Below are positions 34,117-44,272 of a DNA stretch of 64,000 nucleotides, in pieces. A program made the position numbers and the translations under genes. The notes under the pieces are model-generated. The model did not search any database. It was not told the origin of the DNA and saw nothing but the letters and a program-made list of their open reading frames with translations. Source of the DNA: Pandoraea fibrosis (GTDB lineage Bacteria; Pseudomonadota; Gammaproteobacteria; Burkholderiales; Burkholderiaceae); NCBI RefSeq assembly GCF_000807775.2, contig NZ_CP047385.1, positions 4,464,001-4,528,000 on the forward strand. The letters run 5' to 3'. Every line of letters begins with the position of its first letter. The first letter of the stretch is position 1.

Positions 34117-37100
34117 CTATGCCTTCTCGACTTTCACCAGGAACGACTTGAACTCGGGGGTCTGCGAATTGCCATCGCCAACGATCGGCGTAAGCGTGTT
34201 CGCGAGGAACCCGGGTTTGGCCACCCCCTTGAAGCCCCAGTGAATCGGAATGCCCACATGGTGAATCGTCTTGCCGTCCACCTTGAGCGCCCGAATGCGT
34301 TTGGTCACGACAGCCTTGGCCTTGATGAAGCCCCGGTTGGACGACACCTTGACCGTGTCGCCCGCCACAATGCCGATTTCCTTCGCGAGCGCTTCGCCGA
34401 TCTCGACGAACTGCTCCGGCTGGATGATCGAATTGAGCAACGCGTGCTTGGTCCAGTAGTGGAAGTGCTCGGTCAGACGGTAAGTCGTTGCCACGTAGGG
34501 GAATTTATCCGCCGTACCCATCGTTGCCAGATCGTCCGGAAAGACGCGGGCGCCCGGATTGCTGGTGGCCTTGGGCTGCTTCGGATGCAACGGGTTGTAG
34601 CCCAGCGGCGTCTCGAACGGCTCGTAGTGCTCGGGGAACGGCCCTTCGGCCATACCCGCCTTCGCGAAGAAGCGCGCCACGCCTTCGGGGTTCATGATGA
34701 ACGGGCCCATGCCGCCGGCCGGATCTTCATCCACCTTGAAGTCGGGCACATCGGAACCCACCCACGCGCGGCCGTTCCACGAAATGAGCTTGTGCTTCGG
34801 GTTGAACGGCTTGCCCGCTACGTCGGCCGAGGCGCGGTTGTACAGAATGCGCCGGTTGGCCGGCCAGGCCCAGGCCCAGTTCAGCGTCTGGCCGATGCCG
34901 GTCGGATCGCTGTTGTCGCGCCGGGCCATCTGGTTACCCGCCTGCGTCCATGCCCCTGCGAAGATCCAGCAACCCGACGACGTGCTGCCGTCGTCCTTGA
35001 GTTCCGCGAAACCGGACAATTGCTCGCCGGCCTTGCGCGTGACCTTGGTCGGGTCCTTCGGATCGACGATGTCCTTGAGTGCTCGGCCGTTGTATTCCTT
35101 GGCGATTTCCTCCGGCGACGGGCTCGCCGGCTGTGCATACGGCCACGAGAGGTTGACGATCGGGTCGGGATACTTGCCGCCCTGCGTCTTGTACATCTCG
35201 CGCAGGCGCAGGAACAGCCCGCTCATGATCTCGATGTCGGTGCGCGCTTCGCCCGGCGGCTCAGCCCCCTTCCAGTGCCATTGCAACCAGCGGCCGGAGT
35301 TGACCAGTGCACCGTCTTCCTCGGCGAAGCAGGTCGTCGGCAGGCGGAAGACTTCCGTCTGAATCTTGCTGGAGTCGACGTTGTTGTGCTCGCCGAAATT
35401 CTTCCAGAACTCCGACGTTTCGGTCGCCAGCGGATCCATGACGACGAGGAACTTGAGCTTGGCAAGCGCCTGATCCCACTTGAACTTGCCCGGTGCAGCG
35501 GCGATCGGGTTGAAGCCCTGCGCGATGTAGCCGGTCATCTTCCCCTGGTTCATCAACTCGAGCACCTGCAGCAGGTCATACGGCTTGTCGAGCTTGGGGA
35601 GATAGTCGTAGCCCCAGTGGTTCTCGGCAGTCGCCGCATCGCCCCACCACGCCTTCATCAGGCTCACGTAGAACTTCGGATAGTTCTGCCAATAGCTGAG
35701 CTGGTTCGGACGTAACGGCTTTTGCGTGCGTGCCGTCAGATATTGCTCAACGCTCTGCTCGGCCTGCTTCGGCAAGGACATGTAGCCCGGCAACAGGTCG
35801 GTCATCAACCCCAGATCGGTCAGACCCTGGATGTTGGAGTGACCGCGCAGCGCATTCATGCCGCCGCCGGCCACACCGATGTTGCCCAACAGCAGTTGCA
35901 CCATCGCGCCGGTGCGAATCATCTGCGAGCCGATGGAGTGCTGCGTCCAGCCCAACGCGTACATGATGGTCATGGTGCGCGTAGGCGTGGAGCACTCGGC
36001 AATCTGCTTGAAGATGTACTCGACCTTGTCTGCCGGTGTGCCGCACACCCGCTCGACCATATCGATCGTGTAGCGCGAGTAGTGCTGCTTCATCAACTGG
36101 AAGACGGTACGCGGATGTTGCAGCGTGGGGTCGGTGAGCACGAAGCCGTCCGCGCCCTTCTGGTAATCCCAGGAGCTGCGGTCGTAGGTGCGTTTCTCGG
36201 CGTTATAGCCCGAGTAGATGCCGTCTTCGAACGTGAACTCGTCTTTCACCAGGAAGGTGAAGTCGGTGTAGTTCTTGACGTATTCGTGCTGAATCTTGTC
36301 GTTCGTGAGCAGGTAGTTGATCAACCCGCCAAGGAAGACGATATCCGTGCCGGTACGAATCGGGGCGTAATAGTCCGCGACCGATGCCGAACGGTTGAAG
36401 CGCGGGTCAACGACGATCAGGCGCGCCTTGTTGTGCGCCTTCGCCTCGGTCACCCATTTGAAACCGCACGGGTGTGCCTCGGCGGCGTTGCCGCCCATGA
36501 TAAGTACCAGATCCGCGTTCTTGATGTCGACCCAATGGTTCGTCATCGCTCCACGGCCAAACGTCGGGGCAAGACCTGCCACCGTCGGGCCATGTCAGAC
36601 ACGTGCCTGATTGTCGAATCCCAGCATCCCGGTACTGCGGATGACTTTGTGCGTGAGATAACCGACTTCGTTGCTCGACGCCGACGCGGCCAGCATGCCG
36701 GTCGTCGTCCAGCGGTTGACCGTCATGCCATCGTCGGTCTTTTCGACGAAATTGGCATCGCGATCCGCCTTCATCAGCTTGGAGATGCGATCGAGCGCGT
36801 CGTCCCAGGAGATGCGTTCCCACTTGTCGGAGCCCGGCTTGCGGTACTCGGGGTACTTCAGGCGGTTCGGGCTGTGGATGAAGTCGATCAGGCTGGCACC
36901 CTTCGGGCACAGCGTGCCGCGGTTGACCGGGTGATCGGGATCGCCTTCGATGTGGAAAACGCTTTTCTTCGCGTTCTTGGCACCGTCGCCGTAGCTGTAC
37001 ATGAGGATGCCGCAAGCGACGGAACAGTACGGACAGGTATTACGGGTTTCCGTCGCTCGCGCGAGCTTGAACTGGCGGACTTCTGCCAGCGCCGCGTCGG

Positions 37101-37185
37101 GCGCGAACCCGAGCATTGCCAGGCTGGACCCTGCCAGCGTTGCGCCACTCACTTTGAGAAACTGGCGCCTGGACATGTTTAGCAT
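34117..37185 (-). CDS. fdoG: Selenocysteine-containing formate dehydrogenase alpha subunit
   Basis: A single 1,022-residue gene with an in-frame UGA read as selenocysteine at residue 197 (codon at 36595-36597). Read naively it would split into 196 and 821-residue pieces. It starts with a twin-arginine signal (SRRQFLKVSGATLAGSSLAML), has the 4Fe-4S site (CPYCSVACG ... TLCPKG) and then the molybdenum/tungsten bis-MGD domain; U is followed by HGPTVAGLAPTFGRGAMTNHW, the known FdnG/FdoG context. It oxidises formate to CO2 in the periplasm and passes electrons to fdoH and fdoI. The SECIS-like hairpin lies just after the UGA. I use fdoG rather than fdnG because sequence alone cannot tell the paralogues apart. 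Confidence 0.95.
36568..36597 (-). promoter_or_regulatory. Sec UGA codon and bacterial SECIS apical hairpin in fdoG
   Basis: On the minus strand the UGA is followed, 14 bases on, by a GGCA/TGCC stem with loop GGTCT, the loop type recognised by SelB in E. coli fdhF. The stretch from UGA onwards is close to the enterobacterial fdn sequence (CATGGCCCGACGGTGGCA). Confidence 0.85.
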
Positions 37186-37363
37186 GGGGAATTCTCCTCA
37201 AATCTTTTGAATCTGTGCGGGAGTTTGTCGAGTATAGAGCAAACACATCATGTTTTCCGTGACTTAGCACAAATCGTGCCGCATCATGCGTTGAGCCTGA
37301 CTTCGAGGGAACTTCCGTGCCAATTTGGTATTCTGAGCGTCACTTTGGTCGCGCCCCCCGGTA

Positions 37364-38035
37364 ATGGACACATTGCCCCCAGAAGATGACGTGACGAACC
37401 TGATCGCCTGTCCGAACTGCGACACGCTGCATCGTCGCATGGACTTGCCGCCGCACGAGACTGCGCGCTGCGTGCGCTGCCATTCGGTTCTTTACCGCTC
37501 CCCCGATCTGCGCCTGTCGCGCGTGCTGGCGCTGACGGTGACCTGCCTGATCGTGTTCGCGATTGCGAATGCCTTCCCCATTGTCGAAATCGAGGTGCAG
37601 GGCATCTATACAGAGACCACCCTCGTGGGCGCCGCCTGGGCGCTCTACCGCGAGGGCATGTGGCTCGTCGCCCTGCTGGTCTTCGCCACGACCGTGCTGT
37701 TTCCCCTGTCGCAACTGCTCGCCCTGGTGCATCTGATCGCCCCGCTCTCGATGGGCCGGCGCCCTTACGCGGTCTTCGAGGTCATGCGGGCCATCGAATT
37801 CTGCCGCCCGTGGGGCATGATCGAAGTCTTCATGCTGGGCGTACTGGTTTCGCTGGTCAAACTCTCGGCCATGGCGAGCGTGCTGCCCGGCGTGGCGCTC
37901 TGGGCCTTCGGCGCCCTCACGATGCTGCTGGCACTGGTGCTGTCATACGACCTGCGCAATCTCTGGATCGTGATCGACCGCACGCCGGACCCGAACGCGG
38001 CCCGCGCCTCACAATCGCGGGTGGAGCAACGATGA
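37364..38035 (+). CDS. pqiA: Paraquat-inducible protein A family, first half-size gene
   Basis: 223-residue inner-membrane protein with an N-terminal zinc-finger-like part (ACPNCDTLHR ... ARCVRCHSVLYR, two CxxC pairs) and four membrane helices (VLALTVTCLIVFAIANAFPIVEI, GMWLVALLVFATTVLFPL, MIEVFMLGVLVSLVKLSAMASV, LWAFGALTMLLALVLSYDL). E. coli PqiA is one protein made of two such modules; here the modules are separate genes overlapping by ATGA. With PqiB and PqiC it forms an intermembrane lipid transport pathway. It starts 178 bp from the divergent formate dehydrogenase locus. Confidence 0.92.
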   Translation: MDTLPPEDDVTNLIACPNCDTLHRRMDLPPHETARCVRCHSVLYRSPDLRLSRVLALTVTCLIVFAIANAFPIVEIEVQGIYTETTLVGAAWALYREGMWLVALLVFATTVLFPLSQLLALVHLIAPLSMGRRPYAVFEVMRAIEFCRPWGMIEVFMLGVLVSLVKLSAMASVLPGVALWAFGALTMLLALVLSYDLRNLWIVIDRTPDPNAARASQSRVEQR

Positions 38036-38676
38036 AATACCTTTCCGCCAAGGATGCAGGCCTCGTGGCATGCCACGCGTGCGGACGGCTCTCGCGCGAA
38101 GTCAAGACCGTCGAAAAGGAGCGCTGCCCGCGCTGTGGCGCCGTTCTGCACCAGCGCAAGGTCGACAGTCTCGCCCGCACCTGGGCCTTGCTGATTGCCG
38201 CCGCGATCCTGTACATTCCCGCCAACGTACTGCCCATGATGCAGACACGCTCGCTGCTCGGAAACTCCAGCGACACCATCATGAGCGGGGTGATCTATTT
38301 CTGGACGAGCGGAGAATACGATCTAGCCATCGTCGTCTTCACGGCGAGCATTCTCGTCCCGATGCTCAAGCTCATTGCGCTGTCGCTGCTGTGCTTCACC
38401 GCGCAGCGCGGCACCGGCTGGAAACCCCATCAACGTACCAAGCTGTATCACATGGTCGAGTTCATCGGCCGCTGGTCGATGCTCGATGTCTTCGTCGTCG
38501 CGCTGATGGTCGCGCTCGTGAACATTCAATCGCTGGCCGTGATTCAGGCCGGCCCGGGCATCGTGGCCTTCGGCTCGGTGGTGGTGCTCACGATGCTGGC
38601 CTCCATGCAGTTCGACCCTCGCCTGATCTGGGATCAGATTCGAGACGACGATACCGAACAGGACGATCATGACTGA
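38032..38676 (+). CDS. pqiA: Paraquat-inducible protein A family, second half-size gene
   Basis: 214-residue second PqiA module, starting at the ATG in the ATGA overlap. It again has CxxC pairs (ACHACGRLSRE ... ERCPRCGAVLHQ) and four helices, with the family's TWALLIAAAILYIPANVLPMM helix and WSMLDVFVVALMVALVNI. Both half-genes together correspond to one full PqiA. Its stop overlaps the pqiB start by eight bases. Confidence 0.92.
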   Translation: MKYLSAKDAGLVACHACGRLSREVKTVEKERCPRCGAVLHQRKVDSLARTWALLIAAAILYIPANVLPMMQTRSLLGNSSDTIMSGVIYFWTSGEYDLAIVVFTASILVPMLKLIALSLLCFTAQRGTGWKPHQRTKLYHMVEFIGRWSMLDVFVVALMVALVNIQSLAVIQAGPGIVAFGSVVVLTMLASMQFDPRLIWDQIRDDDTEQDDHD

Positions 38677-40333
38677 CCCGAAAGATACCCAGGACCCGAA
38701 GGCTGCGCCGCCCCCCGGCGCCAACGAACTCCCCACGCCGGCCATCGAGCCGCGCAAGCGCTGGGCACCATCGCTCGTCTGGCTGATTCCGCTGGTGGCC
38801 GCACTCATCGGCCTGTCGCTCGTTGCCAAGGTGCTCATCGAGCGCGGGCCGAGCGTCGTCATCGACTTCAAGTCGGCCGAAGGCGTCGAAGCGGGAAAGA
38901 CCAAGGTCAAGTACAAGGATGTCGACATCGGCACGGTCAAGAGCATCGAGCTGTCCGACGACCTGTCGCATGTGCGCGTGACCGTCGATCTGACCAAGAA
39001 CGCGAAGAAGTTCGCCGTCAAAGACTCGCGCTGGTGGATCGTGCGTCCGCGTGTGGCCGGCGGCAGTGTCTCCGGTCTCTCGACGCTGCTCTCCGGGGCC
39101 TACATCGGCGCCGATGCGGGCAAGTCGGGCGACACCGCGAACCATTTCGTCGGCCTCGAGGTGCCGCCGGTCGTCTCTACCGGCCAGCCCGGCAAGCCAT
39201 TCATCCTGCATGCCGCGGACATCGGTTCGCTCGACATCGGTTCGCCGATCTACTACCGCCGCATTCAGGTCGGACAGGTCGAAGCCTACTCGCTCGATCA
39301 GGATGGCAAGGGCGTGACGCTGCGCGTCTTCGTGCAAGCTCCTTACGATCAGTATGTCGGCTCCAATACCCGCTTCTGGCACGCGAGCGGCATCGATCTG
39401 CGGCTCGATTCGAGCGGTTTTCAGGTCAACACGCAGTCGCTGGCGTCGGTGGTCATTGGCGGGATTGCCTTTCAGGCACCGGGCGACGCGGGCGCTGGTG
39501 TGATGGCCAAGCCGGGTCAGGAATTCCGTCTCGCGCCAGATGAAACAACCGCCATGAAAGCGCCCGACACCCATCCGGTGACGGTCGTATTCCGCTTCCA
39601 GCAATCGCTGCGCGGTCTGGCCGTGGGCGCGCCGGTGGATTTCCGGGGCATCACGCTCGGCGAGGTGACGTCGATCGGCGTGGAGTTCGACCGGGCGAGC
39701 AAACAGATCAGCATGCCGGTGACGGTGCTGGTCTATCCCGACCGTCTGCGCCGCCGAGATCCGAAAAACAATCTCGAGCCCGGCGAGGACATCCGTCATC
39801 AGATTCTCGATGCGCTCGTGGCGCGCGGCCTGCGCGGCCAATTGCGCACGGGGAATCTGCTGACCGGTCAGTTGTATGTGGCGCTCGACTTCTTCCCGAA
39901 CGCAAAGCCCGCGAAGGCCGAGCGCGTTGACGACGTGCTGGTCATGCCCACCGTGCCCAACACACTCGACCAGTTGCAGCTTCAGATCGCCGACATTGCG
40001 AGCAAGCTCGACAAGATTCCGTTCGACAGCATCGGACAGAGCCTCGACTCGTCGCTGCGCAAGCTCGACAAGACGCTCGATAGCGCGCAAGGTCTGTTCC
40101 GTCAGCTCGATGGCGAAATCGCCCCCGAAGCGAAGGCAACGCTGGGCGAAGCGAAGAAGAGCTTCGGCGCCGCCGAACGCACGCTCTCCGAAGACGCCCC
40201 GGTGCAGCAGGACGTCCGTCAGGCGATGCAGGAACTCACCAAGACCCTGCGCTCACTCAACACGCTCGCCGACTATCTGCAGCAGCACCCCGAAGCGCTG
40301 CTGCGCGGCAAACCGAAGGACCCGCAACCATGA
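38669..40333 (+). CDS. pqiB: PqiB-like MCE-domain protein
   Basis: 554 residues: a short cytoplasmic N-terminus, one TM helix (PSLVWLIPLVAALIGLSLVAKVLIERGPSV), then MCE (MlaD) domains. Three are seen, beginning at about residues 45 (VVIDFKSAEGVEAGKTKVKYKDVDIGTV), 160 (HAADIGSLDIGSPIYYRRIQVGQVEAY) and 290 (TVVFRFQQSLRGLAVGAPVDFRGITLGEV). A coiled-coil C-terminal part follows (LDKTLDSAQGLFRQLDGEIAP). In E. coli PqiB forms a hexameric tube spanning the periplasm; three MCE domains agree with that form. It is co-translated with pqiA and pqiC. Confidence 0.94.
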   Translation: MTDPKDTQDPKAAPPPGANELPTPAIEPRKRWAPSLVWLIPLVAALIGLSLVAKVLIERGPSVVIDFKSAEGVEAGKTKVKYKDVDIGTVKSIELSDDLSHVRVTVDLTKNAKKFAVKDSRWWIVRPRVAGGSVSGLSTLLSGAYIGADAGKSGDTANHFVGLEVPPVVSTGQPGKPFILHAADIGSLDIGSPIYYRRIQVGQVEAYSLDQDGKGVTLRVFVQAPYDQYVGSNTRFWHASGIDLRLDSSGFQVNTQSLASVVIGGIAFQAPGDAGAGVMAKPGQEFRLAPDETTAMKAPDTHPVTVVFRFQQSLRGLAVGAPVDFRGITLGEVTSIGVEFDRASKQISMPVTVLVYPDRLRRRDPKNNLEPGEDIRHQILDALVARGLRGQLRTGNLLTGQLYVALDFFPNAKPAKAERVDDVLVMPTVPNTLDQLQLQIADIASKLDKIPFDSIGQSLDSSLRKLDKTLDSAQGLFRQLDGEIAPEAKATLGEAKKSFGAAERTLSEDAPVQQDVRQAMQELTKTLRSLNTLADYLQQHPEALLRGKPKDPQP

Positions 40334-40995
40334 TGAGGCCCACCGAGATGATCCGCAGCCCGCGCCGCCATGCGACCCCGATGGCCGGTGCCGCCCTGGC
40401 CGCCCTCGCCTTGACGCTTGCCGGCTGCGCATCGTCGCCGTCGAGCTTCTACACCCTGACGGACACCAGCGGCGTCGCCACGTCAGGCAGCGCCACCACC
40501 GGTGCCAACGCGCCAGCCGCCCCCTACGCCATCGAAGTCTCGCCGGTGGCCGTGCCCGAGCAGGTCGATCGGCCGCAAATCGTCGTAACCCGGGGGGGCG
40601 GACGTGTCGACATTCTCGAGGAATCGCGCTGGGCCGCGCCGCTCAAGAACGAGTTGACGTCGACGATATCCCGCGACCTCACGCAGCGCCTCGGCGCCAT
40701 GGACGTCTACGGGCTGCCGCGTGCCGACGGGCTTGCCGTGTACCGGGTATCGACATCGGTGCAGCGCTTCGAGTCCGCACCGGGCGAACAGGCCGCGCTC
40801 ACCGCCGTGTGGAGTGTTCGCCGGGTACCGGGCGAGATCGTACTGACGTGCCGCTTTGCGGGGACGGAACCCGCCTCGGGCGGCGTCACCGAGGTGGTTG
40901 CCGCCCAACGCCGGCTCGTCGACCGGCTTGCGGACGGCATCGGCAACGCCATTGCCACCAGCGCGCAGGGCGCCACGCCGCGCTGCCAGGGCTAA
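40330..40995 (+). CDS. pqiC: PqiC-like outer-membrane lipoprotein
   Basis: 221 residues. A basic N-terminus and a hydrophobic stretch end in the lipobox LAGCASS (Cys near residue 34). The mature part carries the ABC-type transport auxiliary (DUF330) features FYTLTD and the IEVSPVAVPEQVDRPQIVVTRGGGRVDILEESRWAAPL stretch. It forms the outer-membrane end of the PqiABC system. It overlaps pqiB by ATGA and is the last gene of the operon, followed by a terminator hairpin. Confidence 0.92.
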   Translation: MMRPTEMIRSPRRHATPMAGAALAALALTLAGCASSPSSFYTLTDTSGVATSGSATTGANAPAAPYAIEVSPVAVPEQVDRPQIVVTRGGGRVDILEESRWAAPLKNELTSTISRDLTQRLGAMDVYGLPRADGLAVYRVSTSVQRFESAPGEQAALTAVWSVRRVPGEIVLTCRFAGTEPASGGVTEVVAAQRRLVDRLADGIGNAIATSAQGATPRCQG

Positions 40996-41322
40996 GCTCA
41001 CACGCCCCGCTCATCCGGCCCCCAAAAGAACGGCCGGCCTTGCCCCTAAGCAAGACCGGCCCGTTCACGTCGGGATCGGAGCATTCCCCCCGAAACGCCT
41101 CGTCCCACCGTCTTTACAACGTCATACTCAAGGCTCGCCACCAACGCGCGCCGGGTGCGCCAACACTCGCGCCGGGCAGCGAACCTGTCAGATATCGTAG
41201 TGCTCCGCCGCACGTCGCGCATTGGACTAAAGTCTCATGCGCAGCGGAATTTTCTATGGGAGACTCGGTTTTCGTCCGATGGCGGGCCATCCCGGTCAGC
41301 CCAGGCTTAACGCTGCCCTCCC
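40996..41322. other. Intergenic region (327 bp)
   Basis: Contains the pqi terminator hairpin (41028-41066). The remainder should hold the promoter of the hybrid kinase; no gene or other clear site is visible. Confidence 0.55.
41028..41066 (+). terminator. Terminator of the pqi operon
   Basis: Arms GAACGGCCGGCCTTG and CAAGACCGGCCCGTTC pair apart from small mismatches around an eight-base loop, 33 bp after the pqiC stop. No T-run follows. Confidence 0.6.
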
Positions 41323-43257
41323 GTGACACCACACGCTCCCGACACCGCTTCGCCTGTTTCGCCTATGTCGTCTGCTGTCCCGGCCCCCTCAGCGGCGTCC
41401 GCGACCCACGCGCCACCGGCCGACAACGTACCGACGGGGATGCATGCGAGCGACGTCTACGTTGCAAGGCTTGGTGCGCTGCGAGCCAACCTGCCCGTCT
41501 CGCTGGCCGGGTCGTTCCTGACGGTATGCCTGATCGTTGCGGTACTGCGCGAGGTATTCCCGTTGCGGGATCTGCTCATCTGGGCCACCGCGCAGGCTGC
41601 CCTGACCCTCTGGCGAGCCACCGCCCTGATCCACTATCCCGGTCTGTCGCGCAAGCAGGTAGGCCGCACCGTCCGGGCCGATACCCGGGGCATCGACGTC
41701 GCCGCCCTGCGGCGCTGGGACTGGCGCGTTCGCACCGGATCGCTGGCGGCTGGCCTGTTGTGGGGCATTCCTTACGCCTTCTGGCTCTGGCAAGCGCCGC
41801 CCCTCCATCAGATGTTCATGATCGTCGGCCTGCTCACGCTGGGCACAGGTGCCATTTACGCGTACTGCATTCACCCCCCCGTGCTGCTCGCGTTCGAAGT
41901 GCCCTATTACGCACCGAGCTTCGTTGCACTGGGCTTGCTGGGCGGCACGATTCCGACAACGCTGGCCCTTGCCGGCGTGGTGTACCTGGGCGTGACGTTT
42001 GCGTTCGCGTATCGGATGTACCGCACGCAGATCGACTCGCTGTCGATGCGTTTCGAAAACGACGACCTCATGGCGCGACTGGCCGTCGAGCGTGACACCG
42101 CCGAGCGCAGCAATCTGGCGAAATCGCGATTTCTCGCCGCCGCGAGTCACGACCTGCGCCAGCCGGTGCATGCGTTGAGCCTGTATGTCGGTGTGCTGCG
42201 CGAACAACAACTCAACGCCCGCAGCCGTCAACTCGTCGATCACATCGGCCGGGCAACCACCGCCATGGGCCAACTCTTCGACGGCCTGCTCAACATCTCA
42301 CGACTTGACGCGGGCGTGATCCAGCCCAAGCCGCGCGTGCTGCGTCTGGCCCCGGTCATCGAACAGCTTCAACTGGAATACGCACCGCAGGCCGCCGCAA
42401 AAGGCTTGATCCTGCGCGTTCATCGCACGCGCAGCGGCGACACGCTGGCAGTCCGTTCGGACCCGGTGCTGCTCGAGCGTATTCTGCGCAATCTGCTGGA
42501 CAATGCCATTCGCCACACCCCCAAAGGCGGCGTGCTGATCGGCTGGCGCAGACGCCACCAGACCGTGCGTATCGAGGTATGGGATACCGGTGTGGGCATT
42601 GCCGATGCCGACCTGGACAAGATCTTTCTGGAGTTTCATCAGGTCGGCAATCCCGAGCGCGACCGCTCGAAGGGACTCGGACTGGGTCTCGCCATCGTGC
42701 GACGCACCGCCGACCTGCTCGGCCACCCGCTGACGCTGCGCTCCGTCACGGGACGTGGCAGCGTCTTCGCGCTGACGGTGCCCCTCGCCGACGCCCACGC
42801 GGCCCGCCAGCCGCTCGATCCGGCCCCGGCGCCATCGATGCCCGCGCGCAGCGAAGCGGCGGCGTCTCGGCCGCTGGTATGCGTGATCGAAGACGATACC
42901 GAGAACCTCCACGGTCTTTGCCTGCTGCTGGATGCCTGGGGCTATCGCACCGTGGCCGGGAGCAGTGGCGACGAGATCGTATGCGCCGCCGTCGCGGCGC
43001 AGGCCAAACCCGCGTTGATCGTCAGCGACTTCCGGCTACGCGAGCATGAGACCGGCATCGATGTCATTGACCGGTTGCATGAGGAATTTGCCGACGACAC
43101 CATTCCGGCGATTCTGGTGAGTGGGGATACCGACCCGCAACGGCTCATCGAGGCTTCGGCGCGCGCCTGGCCCCTGCTGCACAAACCGGTGGATGCCCAG
43201 TTGCTGCGACGGACGATCGAGCAAGTCCTTGATGCTGCGGGCAACGGGGTTGGGTAG
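41323..43257 (+). CDS. Hybrid sensor histidine kinase / response regulator
   Basis: 644 residues with a GTG start at 41323; ATGs at 41365 or later (codon 15, codon 40) are possible, so the N-terminus is uncertain. A membrane region of about six helices (residues 55-235) carries no known sensor fold. The HisKA box is SHDLRQPVHALSLYVG (His near residue 276), followed by the ATPase boxes NLLDNAIRHTPKGG, DTGVGI and GLGLGLAIVRRTADLLG. A receiver domain (residues 515-640) has VCVIEDD, phospho-acceptor Asp 569 in IVSDFRL, and LLHKPVD. It converges with a LuxR-type response regulator 17 bp away, its likely partner. The signal is not apparent. Confidence 0.93.
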   Translation: MTPHAPDTASPVSPMSSAVPAPSAASATHAPPADNVPTGMHASDVYVARLGALRANLPVSLAGSFLTVCLIVAVLREVFPLRDLLIWATAQAALTLWRATALIHYPGLSRKQVGRTVRADTRGIDVAALRRWDWRVRTGSLAAGLLWGIPYAFWLWQAPPLHQMFMIVGLLTLGTGAIYAYCIHPPVLLAFEVPYYAPSFVALGLLGGTIPTTLALAGVVYLGVTFAFAYRMYRTQIDSLSMRFENDDLMARLAVERDTAERSNLAKSRFLAAASHDLRQPVHALSLYVGVLREQQLNARSRQLVDHIGRATTAMGQLFDGLLNISRLDAGVIQPKPRVLRLAPVIEQLQLEYAPQAAAKGLILRVHRTRSGDTLAVRSDPVLLERILRNLLDNAIRHTPKGGVLIGWRRRHQTVRIEVWDTGVGIADADLDKIFLEFHQVGNPERDRSKGLGLGLAIVRRTADLLGHPLTLRSVTGRGSVFALTVPLADAHAARQPLDPAPAPSMPARSEAAASRPLVCVIEDDTENLHGLCLLLDAWGYRTVAGSSGDEIVCAAVAAQAKPALIVSDFRLREHETGIDVIDRLHEEFADDTIPAILVSGDTDPQRLIEASARAWPLLHKPVDAQLLRRTIEQVLDAAGNGVG

Positions 43258-43274
43258 CTTGCGACGGGTTGCAC

Positions 43275-43958
43275 TCAGGCGGGTTTGCCCAGCAGTCCGC
43301 CGCGACGCGCCAGCGAGGCCGCTTGCGTTCGATTGAGTGCGCCCAGCGCGCCAAGTACCGCCGACACATGCGCCTTGACGGTCTTTTCGGTCATCCCCAG
43401 TCGAGCAGCGATCTCACCGTTGCGCAAACCGTCGCAGACCAACACGAGCACCTCGCGCTGACGCGGCGTCAATGTCGCCAGCCGTTTTGCCACCGACATG
43501 TCGTCATCCTGAGCGTCGCCCCCGCCTCCCGAGCGCTCGCCATCGTCAACCGCCAGATCCCCCGCGTCCTGCCAGGGCGACAGATAGCGCTCGCCGCGCA
43601 AAACGGTCTGCAGGGCATCGAGCAGTGTCCGGCTGTCGGCCGACTTGTGGACAAAACCATGGGCACCGGCCGCGAACGCCGAACGCACATCCTGCCGGTC
43701 TTCGGAAGCGGAAATCACGAGCAGGCGCAGATCGGGGCGCACGGCACGAAGGCGCCCGAGCAGCGCGGCGCCGGCCAAGTCCGGTAAATAGTAGTCCGCC
43801 ATGACGGCGCGCACGTCGGGGCGTGCGTCCAGTGCAGCGACCGCCTGCGCACCGCCGGCAAATGCTTCGAAATCCAGTTCCGGCGCGGCCGCACACAGCG
43901 CGAGCAGCAAGCCTTCGCGAAACATCGCATGGTCATCGATCAGGAAAACGGTCGGCAC
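43275..43958 (-). CDS. LuxR/NarL-type response regulator
   Basis: 227 residues: receiver domain ([14 protein letters not shown]; phospho-acceptor Asp55 in [10 protein letters not shown]; conserved Lys in GFVHKSAD) and a C-terminal LuxR HTH ([52 protein letters not shown]). A Gly/Asp-rich linker joins them. It lies convergent with the hybrid kinase and is its probable output, with its own promoter in the 314-bp gap upstream. Confidence 0.93.
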   Translation of the reverse strand: MPTVFLIDDHAMFREGLLLALCAAAPELDFEAFAGGAQAVAALDARPDVRAVMADYYLPDLAGAALLGRLRAVRPDLRLLVISASEDRQDVRSAFAAGAHGFVHKSADSRTLLDALQTVLRGERYLSPWQDAGDLAVDDGERSGGGGDAQDDDMSVAKRLATLTPRQREVLVLVCDGLRNGEIAARLGMTEKTVKAHVSAVLGALGALNRTQAASLARRGGLLGKPA

Positions 43959-44272
43959 TTTGGGGGGCGCTCACGGGCGTAGCGGGGGTTGGCGGTGCGG
44001 CCGATTATGTCGCATTACTGACCAAAAGTCGTGATTTCGCTTCCGAGCGAACGCCACGATTCTCGCCAGCCGCCAACATCGCGCCCGGAAGGGGTGCATA
44101 CGCCGTCCGACAGAAATGCGAAAGGTCAGGAAAATCCCGATGCCCCTGACGGGCATTACGGATTGCGCAATCGATTACGAGATGTTTAAGATGTTCGAGA
44201 CCTCGCGGCGTCAGCGATCCTCAAGAGATGGCCGCCGACGGGGCGTCATTACTCGAATATTGGAGACAAGAC
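43959..44272. other. Divergent promoter region (314 bp)
   Basis: No gene. It separates the response regulator (minus) from the binding-protein gene (plus). It contains the perfect palindrome GATTGCGCAATC (44161-44172) and a small hairpin with arms ATGCCC and GGGCAT. Confidence 0.55.
44161..44172. promoter_or_regulatory. Palindrome GATTGCGCAATC
   Basis: Perfect 12-bp palindrome about 100 bp upstream of the binding-protein gene start, a possible operator; no factor identified. Confidence 0.35.

Noticed and set aside
36595..36597. A stop codon splitting the formate dehydrogenase alpha subunit into two genes or a pseudogene
   Set aside because: The frame continues after the UGA with the exact family sequence, a SECIS-like hairpin follows, and selA, selB and selC lie in the same locus, so it is a selenocysteine codon.
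39876..42095. A 739-codon plus-strand frame running across pqiB, pqiC and the kinase
   Set aside because: It is an out-of-frame Arg/Pro/Ser-rich translation of three clear genes and has no domain.
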